Shown piece by piece: positions 45,302 through 55,374 of a stretch of DNA of 64,000 nucleotides. Location: assembly GCF_014055025.1 (NCBI RefSeq), contig NZ_CP059571.1:1860001-1924000 (forward strand), in the 5' to 3' direction. The first letter of the stretch is position 1. Each line of letters opens with the position of its first letter. The position numbers and the translations under genes are program-made. This DNA comes from Neisseria bacilliformis (lineage in GTDB: Bacteria > Pseudomonadota > Gammaproteobacteria > Burkholderiales > Neisseriaceae). Under the pieces are notes generated by a model. That model was not told the origin of the DNA, searched no databases, and saw nothing but the letters and a program-made list of their open reading frames with translations.

Positions 45302-46573
45302 TCATCCCACGGCATCGGCGGTTACGGACTCGGCAATCCGCCGCGCCATGTTTTCGCTTGCGCCGCGATGGCGGGCGACGAAGGCGGCGGCGTTGGCGGC
45401 GTAGCCTGTGCGCAGTGTGTCGTCGGCGAGCCATGCTTCGGCGGCGTGCAGCCATTCGTCAGGCGTTTGCACCTGCCGCGCCGCGCCCGCTGCGGCGGCT
45501 TCGGCGCAGGCGGCGGCGAAGTTGTAGGTGGAAAAGCCGAACAGGGCGGGCACGCCGCAGGAGAGCGGTTCGATGATGTTCTGGCAGCCCGCGTCCACCA
45601 GGCTGCCGCCGACAAAGGCCGCGTCGGCCATGGCGTAGTAGGCGAAAAGCTCGCCCATACTGTCGCCCAGCCACACCTGCGTGTCGGGCGCGATGTTTTC
45701 GCCGCCGCTGCGTTTTTGCACGCGCAGGCCGAGCGATAAGGCCGTCTGAAAAACGTCGTCAAAGCGTTCGGGATGACGGGGAACGATCACCAGCAGCGCG
45801 TCGACGGCGTATTGCCGCCATGCCCGCAAAAGCAGCGCGGCTTCGTCTTGGCCGTGGTAAACGCGGGTGCTGCCGCACACCAGCACTTTGCGCCCGAGTG
45901 CCTGCGCGCGGAATTGCGCGCCGAGTTCGAGCTGTTCGGGCGGCGGGGCGATGTCGTATTTGGTGTTGCCGCACACGACGGGATCGGCCGCGCCCAGCGT
46001 TTTCAGACGGCCTGCGTCGGCTGCGGTTTGGGCGTAGCAGCCGCGCAGGGATTGCAGCGCGGGGCGGATGAGGGCGGCGGCTTTGCGGTAGCCGCGCAGG
46101 GATTTTTCCGACAATCGGGCGTTGGCCAGAAACAGCGGCACGTTTGCGCGCGCGCAGGCGGCGGCCAGGTGCGGCCAGATTTCGGTTTCCATCAGCACGC
46201 CCAGACGCGGGCGGTGTTCGGCGAGAAACCGCGCGACGTATTCGGGCTTGTCGTAGGGCAGGTAGCGGCATTGCGCGTCGGGAAACAGGCTTTCGGCGGC
46301 GGCGCGGCCGGTGGGGGTCATCTGGGTGATGAGCAGCGGCGCGTCGGGAAAACGGCGGCGCAGCGCGGCGGCCAGCGGCGCGGCGGCGCGGGTTTCGCCG
46401 ACCGACACGGCGTGTATCCACAGCGGATTCTGCACCGGCGCGGGATGCGGCGCGCCGAAGCGTTCGCCCCAGTGGTCGAGATAGGCGGGGTTTTTGCGGG
46501 CGCGGCGGCGCAGGTAGCGGCGGACAAGCGGCGGCGCGGCGCGCCAGAGTTGGCGGTAAATCCAAGCGAGCAT
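45302..46573 (-). CDS. waaA: 3-deoxy-D-manno-octulosonic acid (Kdo) transferase
   Basis: Inner-membrane-associated GT30 enzyme adding Kdo to lipid IVA. The product is 423 aa: N-terminal anchor (MLAWIYRQLWRAAPPLVRRYL), ASVGE-type motif as HAVSVGETRAA, LMETEIWPHL and the C-terminal EPLSCGVPALFGFSTYNF donor site. It supplies the substrate of the LpxL-type acyltransferase encoded at 23759. Two DUS are read in frame (45739-45750 FQTA; 46002-46013 GRLKT), and the stop overlaps a third. Confidence 0.94.
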   Translation of the reverse strand: MLAWIYRQLWRAAPPLVRRYLRRRARKNPAYLDHWGERFGAPHPAPVQNPLWIHAVSVGETRAAAPLAAALRRRFPDAPLLITQMTPTGRAAAESLFPDAQCRYLPYDKPEYVARFLAEHRPRLGVLMETEIWPHLAAACARANVPLFLANARLSEKSLRGYRKAAALIRPALQSLRGCYAQTAADAGRLKTLGAADPVVCGNTKYDIAPPPEQLELGAQFRAQALGRKVLVCGSTRVYHGQDEAALLLRAWRQYAVDALLVIVPRHPERFDDVFQTALSLGLRVQKRSGGENIAPDTQVWLGDSMGELFAYYAMADAAFVGGSLVDAGCQNIIEPLSCGVPALFGFSTYNFAAACAEAAAAGAARQVQTPDEWLHAAEAWLADDTLRTGYAANAAAFVARHRGASENMARRIAESVTADAVG

Positions 46574-46638
46574 GGGGAGAGGCCGTCTGAAAAGATGAAA
46601 ACGGGCGTATTGTAGCGGCAACGTCCGCGCCGCGCCCT

Positions 46639-46702
46639 TGCTATAATGCCCGCCCCGCAATCAGGCCGTCTGAAAACGCGTTTTGCGCTTTTCAGACGGC
46701 CT
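46639..46702 (+). promoter_or_regulatory. Extended -10 promoter and DUS hairpin upstream of the MBL gene
   Basis: TGC-TATAAT (46639-46647) is an extended -10 element. It is followed by an inverted DUS pair (46663-46674 / 46691-46702) that would fold in the leader 13 bp before the ATG, a possible attenuator. Confidence 0.6.
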
Positions 46703-46714
46703 CCAAGATACCTG

Positions 46715-47782
46715 ATGAAACACCAAAAGAAATCCGCCCTCGCCTTCCTCGCCGTGGCCGCCGCCCTCTGGTGGCTGTGGCCGGACAGCTATCCCGCCTA
46801 CCCCGAAAGCGACCATTACGATCCGAAAAGCCGCACGTTTTTCAACCCCGAGCCGCAGGCCGCGCCCACCGACCTCGTGTCCGCCATGTGGCAAATGCTG
46901 GTCAACGAGCAAGCCCAACGCCCGCCCAAACCGCTGCCCGCCGTCAAGCCAGACTGGCCGGCCTTCCTCGCCGCGCCCGAGGGCAAAAGCCGCTTTGTTT
47001 GGTTCGGCCATTCCACCCTGCTGATGCGCATCGGCGGCCAAACCATTATCACCGACCCCGTGTTCGGCAACACCGTCTCGCCCGTGCCCGTCATGATGCA
47101 CCGCTTCCAGCCGCCCGTCGTCCCGCTTGCCGACGTGCCCACCCCCGATGTCGTCCTCATTTCGCACAGCCATTACGACCACCTCGAAAAAGCCAGCGTT
47201 CAAGAGCTGGCCGCACGCGGCAGCCGCTTTGTGGTCTCGCTCGGTCTGGGCGTTCTGCTGCGCAAATGGGGCGTGCCGCCCGACAGAATCACCGAACTCG
47301 ACTGGTGGCAGAGCACCGAAATCCACGGCATCCGCTACACCGCTCTGCCCGCCCGCCACGACTCCGGCCGCAGCCTGACCGACCACAACAAATCGCTGTG
47401 GTCGGGCTTCGTCATCGAACACGGCGGCGAAAAATTCTATTACCACGGCGACTCGGCGCAGGGAAAACACTTCGACGAAATCGCCAAAAAGTTCAACGGC
47501 TTCGACATCGCCTTTATCGAAAACGGCCAATACAACGAACGCTGGCCGAACAACCACCTCTTCCCCGAACAAACCGCAGAGTTGGCCGCCAAACTCGCGC
47601 CCAAACGCTTTATGCCCATCCACTGGGGCGCATACCCGATGGCCCTGCACACCTGGAACGAACCCGTGCTGCAAAGCATCCCGCTTGCCCGCAAACTCGG
47701 CGTCAACCCGCTCACCCCGCTGATGGGGCAGGTGTTCGATGCCGACACGGCAACGCAGGACTGGTTCGCCGAACCGCTGTAA
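46715..47782 (+). CDS. MBL-fold metallo-hydrolase (UlaG / NAPE-PLD-like)
   Basis: A 355 aa metallo-beta-lactamase-fold protein. An N-terminal hydrophobic segment (SALAFLAVAAALWWLW) anchors or exports it. Zinc motif H151-S-H153-Y-D155-H156 (HSHYDH), then HDSGRSLTDHN, YYHGDSAQG and MPIHWGAYP give the remaining ligands. The overall pattern matches the NAPE-phospholipase D-like/RomA branch. The natural substrate is unknown. The start ATG at 46715 follows a DUS hairpin. Confidence 0.85.
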   Translation: MKHQKKSALAFLAVAAALWWLWPDSYPAYPESDHYDPKSRTFFNPEPQAAPTDLVSAMWQMLVNEQAQRPPKPLPAVKPDWPAFLAAPEGKSRFVWFGHSTLLMRIGGQTIITDPVFGNTVSPVPVMMHRFQPPVVPLADVPTPDVVLISHSHYDHLEKASVQELAARGSRFVVSLGLGVLLRKWGVPPDRITELDWWQSTEIHGIRYTALPARHDSGRSLTDHNKSLWSGFVIEHGGEKFYYHGDSAQGKHFDEIAKKFNGFDIAFIENGQYNERWPNNHLFPEQTAELAAKLAPKRFMPIHWGAYPMALHTWNEPVLQSIPLARKLGVNPLTPLMGQVFDADTATQDWFAEPL

Positions 47783-47804
47783 ACCCCCGCCGAGAAACGG
47801 CAAG

Positions 47805-47844
47805 AGGCCGTCTGAAACCTGTTTTACGGTTTTTCAGACGGCCT
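47805..47844 (+). terminator. Inverted DUS terminator after the MBL gene
   Basis: Facing DUS at 47805-47816 and 47833-47844, 22 bp past the stop. Confidence 0.8.
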
Positions 47845-47854
47845 CTTGCCGTTT

Positions 47855-48100
47855 ATGTAGGGTGGCGCAAGCCACGCACGCGGTTTGGGTTTCTCGGGAA
47901 ACGCGCGGATTCGTTACGCGGCAGAGAACGCGTGCGTCGCCTTGGGGCGACACACCCTACGTTTGTTTCGGCATGGGTCAGTAGGTCGGGCATTTATGCC
48001 CGACGTTTTTCAAATCCGCCGGTTTGTCGGGCATAAATGCCCGACCTACTCCGTTGTTTTGCGGTTTTGGCTTCGCCGAAGCTGCGCTTTCAGACGGCCT
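47855..48100. repeat. Repeat spacer between the MBL gene and galU
   Basis: No gene is seen. It holds two GTAGGGTG…CACGCACGCGG / GCGTGCGTCGCCTTGGGGCGACACACCCTACG elements (about 47857-47962), the composite palindrome element (47985-48045), and a TTTTGGCTTCGCCGAAGCTGCGC + reverse DUS (48089-48100) that supplies the galU stop. Confidence 0.7.
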
Positions 48101-48995
48101 GTTCCGCATCCACGCCTGTTTGGCGCACGGCGTAGCGGCCGAGGATTTCGGCGAAGGCCGTGCCGGTTTCGGGGTGTTTGAGGCCGTAGGCGACGGTGGC
48201 TTCGAGGTAGCCGAGTTTGCTGCCGCAGTCGTAGCGTTTGCCGGAGAAGGGGTGGGCGAGGACGGGTTCGGTGTCGAGCAGGCGGGCGATGCCGTCGGTG
48301 AGCTGGATTTCGCCGCCCGCGCCGCGCGGCAGGTTGGTCAGGAGCTCGAAGATGCGCGGGGTGAGGATGTAGCGGCCGACCACGGCGAGGTTGGAGGGGG
48401 CTTCTTCGGGCTTGGGTTTTTCCACGATGCTGGTAATGCGTTGGAAGTTTTCGGTTTTTTCCACTTCCACGATGCCGTATGAGCCGGTTTGGGCGGGGTC
48501 GACGGTTTCCACGCCCAAGACGCTGCTGCCGCTTTGTTCGTAGATTTCAATCATTTGCCGCAATGCGCCTTTGGGGGCATCGATGAGGTCGTCGGCGAGG
48601 ATGACGGCGAAGGGTTGGTCGCCGACGGCGGCGCGGGCGCACAGGACGGCGTGCCCCAGCCCGAGGGCTTCGGCCTGGCGGATGTAGAGGCAGGTGATGC
48701 CGGCGGGCAGGATGTTGCGCACGTGTTCGAGCAGCTTGTTTTTGTGGCGCAGTTCGAGTTCGCTTTCCAGCTCGTAGGCTTTGTCGAAATGGTCTTCGAT
48801 GCTGCGTTTATTGCGGCCGGTTACAAACACCATCTCGGTGCAGCCGGCTTCCACGGCTTCTTCCACGGCATATTGGATCAGGGGCTTGTCGACGATGGGC
48901 AGCATTTCTTTGGGGCTGGCTTTGGTGGCGGGCAGGAAGCGGGTGCCCATGCCGGCCACGGGGAAAACGGCTTTTCTGATGGGTTTCGGGGTCAT
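48090..48995 (-). CDS. galU: UTP-glucose-1-phosphate uridylyltransferase
   Basis: Makes UDP-glucose for surface glycans. The product is 301 aa with the nucleotide-binding motif [43 protein letters not shown]-type motif ([11 protein letters not shown]) and [21 protein letters not shown]. The start is the ATG at 48995 (MTPKPIRKA); a longer reading to 49037 is less likely. The last codons and stop (AEQAV-stop) come from a DUS. Confidence 0.96.
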   Translation of the reverse strand: MTPKPIRKAVFPVAGMGTRFLPATKASPKEMLPIVDKPLIQYAVEEAVEAGCTEMVFVTGRNKRSIEDHFDKAYELESELELRHKNKLLEHVRNILPAGITCLYIRQAEALGLGHAVLCARAAVGDQPFAVILADDLIDAPKGALRQMIEIYEQSGSSVLGVETVDPAQTGSYGIVEVEKTENFQRITSIVEKPKPEEAPSNLAVVGRYILTPRIFELLTNLPRGAGGEIQLTDGIARLLDTEPVLAHPFSGKRYDCGSKLGYLEATVAYGLKHPETGTAFAEILGRYAVRQTGVDAEQAV

Positions 48996-49042
48996 GTTTT
49001 TCCTTTGCATTCGTTTGGGTTTGCCGGACGGCGGCATGGTTG

Positions 49043-49075
49043 AGGCCGTCTGAAAACGTGTTTTTCAGACGGCCT
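49043..49075. terminator. Inverted DUS pair between ligA and galU
   Basis: Facing DUS at 49043-49054 and 49064-49075, 8 bp past the ligA stop. Confidence 0.8.
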
Positions 49076-49083
49076 CAACCATG

Positions 49084-51823
<2,740 letters not shown>

Positions 51824-51824
<1 letters not shown>

Positions 51825-53179
51825 TAAGAAAACAGCCGCTGCGCCAGCTCGCCGCCGGGTTCGATGCCCACTTTCTGCATCTCCTCCTGCCGCGCGGCAA
51901 CGTAGCGGCCGACGTCTTTGAGCCATTCCATCGAAAGCTCTTCCAGTTTGTCGTTGACCAAATCCAAGCCCAGTTCGCTGGAAAAACGCACGGTCAAGTC
52001 CATAAAGCGGTCGAAATTGCGGCTGCCGACGGGAACGTGGGGGATATCGAACAGGATGCTGAACCCCTTGTAGTGCTGCGAGGCCAGCAGGGCGGCGGTG
52101 AACGCGCTGTTGTCCATCGTTACCACGCTGAACAGGGTGCGGCCGTCTTCTTCGAGGTGGAACGCGCCGTCGTGCGAGAGGGCGAAACCGGCGCGCTCCA
52201 TGGCGGCGCGCAGCTCGCTGCCGCTGATGGTGCTGCGGGAAACGAGGTGCATGGCGATGGTCTGATCCACTCGTTCGCACAATTCGTCGAGCGGGCGGGC
52301 GGTGTCGAGGAAGGCGGCGATGTCCATCAGTTTGATGCCCGCGTCAAGGCGGGCGGCGAAGGCGTCCACCTGCGCGCCGAAGTCTTCCAGCTCCTGCACG
52401 CTGGCCAAGCCACGGCGCGAGATGGCCTGCAAGGAAACGATAAAGCCCTGGTAATACACGTTGGGCACGGGCTCCACTTCCTGCCACAGGCCGTCCATGG
52501 TGCAGCCGGCGATGAAAAAGCGGTGGCGGCCGGAAAAGCGCGGCAGGGTGCGGAATTCCTGCGGCTCGCGCAGGGAGATGTAGGCCATGTAGTCGAAGCG
52601 CGGCTCGAACCACGGCAAATCCTGTTTGACCATGTCGTCCAAATCCATCAGCAGGCGTTCGCGGCGGGCTGTTTTTTCCTGCTCCCGCGCCGGCGAGGGC
52701 ACGGCGGAGAAGGCGAATTTGCCACCCTCGGCTTCCGGCTCTTCCAAGAGGACGATTTCGTCTTCCTCCACTTCCACATCGAGGCCGTCGCCGCCGAATT
52801 CCTCCATCACCAGCATGCCGACAGGCTTGACCGGCGGGGTTTCCGGTTTTTCAGACGGCCGCTCCGCACCGGCGAACAGGTCGGCGGCGCGGGCGGCGGC
52901 GTGTTCTTCGGCGGTGTTTTTCGACACGTCGGCCTCGCGCACCACCACCAGCGGTTTGCCCTGTCGGCCTTCTTTGTTCTGCCAGCTTCCCAAGCCCGCG
53001 CCGCCGCGCCCGTCGCGCACCGAATCGGGCTGCCCTTCGAGCAGCGCGTCTTTGTCGGAATGGCCGAACTGCTCGCGCACTTTGCGGCGGTATTTGTTTT
53101 CCTGATACATGTTGTAGGCGGTTACGCCCAAAATCACCAGCAGGCCCAACGCCGCCGCCATCCAGATTTTTCCGTCCAT
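51824..53179 (-). CDS. zipA: Cell division protein ZipA
   Basis: Bitopic protein that tethers FtsZ to the membrane. The product is 451 aa: N-terminal TM (MDGKIWMAAALGLLVILGVTAYNMY), a charged linker (about 28-150), and the C-terminal ZipA FtsZ-binding domain (about 310-445, e.g. GFALSHDGAFHLEEDGRTLFSV). It lies upstream of ligA, as in many proteobacteria. The stop codon TAG is formed at a MITE boundary. A near-DUS in the linker (about 52847) reads RPSEK. Confidence 0.9.
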
Positions 53180-53265
53180 AGTGGTCTGTCTGTCGCTTCT
53201 CGAATCAAAAATGGCGGCGATTATAACGGAAACCGCCGCCCCTATCAGCCGCTGTTACTTTACGG

Positions 53266-53844
53266 TCATAAAAGACGGTCATAACAGGCCGTCTGAAAAC
53301 CCCATCGCGCCACCCGCCCCCAGTCGAAAAAACGCCCCGGGTCGGTTTTGCGCCCCGGCGCGATGTGCTCGTGCCCCGTTACCGCCTCGATCGGATAATG
53401 CGCAAACAGCGCGGCCAGCAGGCGGCGCAGGCTGTCGTACTGCGCCTCGGCAAACGGCTCGAAATCGCAGCCTTCCATCTCGATGCCCACCGAAAAGGCG
53501 TTGCATCCCTCCCGCGCGCCGAACGACGACACGCCCGCATGGTAGGCCGCCTCGTCGCAGGAAACAAACTGCACCGTCTCGCCCGTGCGGGCGATGAAAA
53601 AATGGCTGGACACGCGCAAGTCTTTAATCACGCTGAAAAACGGATGCTCCGCCTCGTTAATCCGGTTGGCAAACAGCTTTTCCACCGCGCCCGTGCCGTA
53701 TTCAAACGGCGGCAGCGAAATATTGTGGATCACCGCCAGCGTAACCCGCTCCCCCTCGGGGCGCGGTGCGCAGTTGGGCGAAAACGCCTGCCGCGCCCCC
53801 TGCCAGCGGCCGGCCTGCCATCGGTCTGTTTGTGTTTCGTTCAT
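53266..53844 (-). CDS. ampD: 1,6-anhydro-N-acetylmuramyl-L-alanine amidase AmpD
   Basis: Cytoplasmic zinc amidase of peptidoglycan recycling. The product is 192 aa with the amidase_2 pattern: VIHNISLPPFEYG (zinc His about 40), SSHFFIARTG, VSFGAREGCNAFSVGIEMEG and the C-terminal TGHEHIAPGRKTDPGRFFDWGRV with the second His and Lys/Asp. The tail GFQTACYDRLL reads through a DUS (53286-53297), so the gene ends 20 bp past it. Confidence 0.94.
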   Translation of the reverse strand: MNETQTDRWQAGRWQGARQAFSPNCAPRPEGERVTLAVIHNISLPPFEYGTGAVEKLFANRINEAEHPFFSVIKDLRVSSHFFIARTGETVQFVSCDEAAYHAGVSSFGAREGCNAFSVGIEMEGCDFEPFAEAQYDSLRRLLAALFAHYPIEAVTGHEHIAPGRKTDPGRFFDWGRVARWGFQTACYDRLL

Positions 53845-53889
53845 TTTTTATCCTTTAAAAAACAAAAAAACGAATAACCCAACAGCAAA

Positions 53890-53930
53890 AGGCCGTCTGA
53901 AAACCTTACGACACGTTTTTCAGACGGCCT
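53890..53930 (-). terminator. Inverted DUS terminator after rluC
   Basis: Facing DUS at 53890-53901 and 53919-53930, directly after the rluC stop at 53936. Confidence 0.8.
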
Positions 53931-53935
53931 TTCGT

Positions 53936-54928
53936 TCACTGCGCCCGCGCCGCCGCGCCGTGTTCCAACACAGCGAGAAACTGCGCCAAATCCTGCGGCA
54001 GCGGGGCTTTGAGCACGAGTTTTTCGCCCGTGAGCGGGTGGTCGAGGTGCAGCTCGGCGGCATGCAGAAACATCCGTTTCAAGCCCAGCTTTTGCAGGCG
54101 GCGGTTGGCCTGATAGTCGCCGTAGCGTTCGTCGCCCGCAATCGGGCAGCCCTGCGACTGCATGTGCACGCGGATTTGGTGGGTGCGGCCGGTTTTCAGC
54201 GTGGCTTCCACCAGCGTGAGGTTTGAGAGGCCGACGCGGTGCAACAGGCCGTCTGAAAAGCGGTTTAACACTTTGAATACCGTGTGCGCGCTATGTCCGT
54301 CTTCACTCACGCGCACCATTTTCTCGCCCGCCGCGCCGGTGTATTTGAAGAGCGGCAGCCTCACATGAAAGCGGTCGTTTTCCAGCCTGCCCGCGCCCAG
54401 CGCGAGATAGATTTTTTTCGGGTGGTCGTTGCGGATGGCTTCGTGCAGTTTCACCAGTGCGCTGCGTTTTTTCGCAATCATCAACAGGCCGCTGGTGTCT
54501 TTGTCGAGACGGTGAACCAGTTCCAGATAACGCGCTTCGGGGCGGGCGCGGCGGATTTGTTCGATCACGCCGAAACTCACGCCGCTGCCGCCGTGCACCG
54601 CCACGCCTGCGGGCTTGTCGATCACCAAAAGCGCGTCGTCTTCGTAAACAATGTCAAACTCGCGGGCGGGCGCGGCTGCCTTTTCAGACGGCTTCTGCCG
54701 TTCCGCCACCCGCACCGGCGGGATGCGCACGATGTCGCCCGCCGCAATGCGGCTCTCGGGCTTGCAGCGTTTTTTGTTCAGCCGCACCTCGCCCGCGCGT
54801 ATCATGCGCCAGATATGGCTTTTGGGCACGCCTTTGAGGATTTTTATCAGATAGTTATCAAGGCGTTGCCCCGCCTCGTGTTCGGCAACGGCAAGCGGCC
54901 GGGCGGAAACTTTGCTTGTCGGGAGCAT
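53936..54928 (-). CDS. rluC: 23S rRNA pseudouridine synthase RluC
   Basis: Makes pseudouridines 955, 2504 and 2580 in 23S rRNA. The product is 330 aa: S4 domain (GQRLDNYLIKILKGVPKSHIWRMIRAGEVRLNKKR) and a RluA-type catalytic domain with HRLDKDTSGLLMI (catalytic Asp) and KTGRTHQIRVH. The chosen start is the ATG at 54928 (MLPTSKVSARPL); the longer open frame upstream would overlap the rne leader and lacks family similarity. It is divergent from rne, the conserved arrangement, which favours RluC. A DUS is read in frame at 54246-54257 (SDGL). Confidence 0.93.
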   Translation of the reverse strand: MLPTSKVSARPLAVAEHEAGQRLDNYLIKILKGVPKSHIWRMIRAGEVRLNKKRCKPESRIAAGDIVRIPPVRVAERQKPSEKAAAPAREFDIVYEDDALLVIDKPAGVAVHGGSGVSFGVIEQIRRARPEARYLELVHRLDKDTSGLLMIAKKRSALVKLHEAIRNDHPKKIYLALGAGRLENDRFHVRLPLFKYTGAAGEKMVRVSEDGHSAHTVFKVLNRFSDGLLHRVGLSNLTLVEATLKTGRTHQIRVHMQSQGCPIAGDERYGDYQANRRLQKLGLKRMFLHAAELHLDHPLTGEKLVLKAPLPQDLAQFLAVLEHGAAARAQ

Positions 54929-55374
54929 TTTCTCTATAATCTGCGGCGTTTTGCGGCCGCCCTTTCGCGGCGCAAAACATATTGAAAAAAGCGATTTTAT
55001 ATTAAAAACGTATTCCGCAAAGCATTTCCCCGCCGCCCGCAGCGAAACGGACGGCAGGCAGTAACCGAAGTCCGTATGTGCCCGGTTTTTTCGCGTAAGA
55101 CGCGGCAGTTTCCCGCGCGGCGCAAACAGGCAGACGATAATAAGAAGATGTCGGCAGTTTCCTTCCCGTCCCGCCGCCTTTCGCAAAGGGGTGCGGGCTG
55201 CGCCGGTTGTTCCGGCGGCGTTCTTTAATCCCTTCTTTTTCATCCGCTTCACAGCCGCACATGGCCGCTTTTGCAAGGGCATGGAATCCTGCGGCGGAAC
55301 AGCCGGAAACCGGTTACGCGCTTCGTGGGTACCAACGGGCAGGCCGTCTGAAAACGCGCCTGCCGGGAGCCATC
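54929..55374 (+). promoter_or_regulatory. Long divergent leader of rne
   Basis: 446 bp with no supported gene. It is AT-richer near rluC (TATATTAAAAACG about 54996-55012), a likely promoter area for rluC and rne. One forward DUS (55341-55352) lies 22 bp before the rne ATG. Long structured leaders mediate rne autoregulation in E. coli; the same may hold here. Confidence 0.5.
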
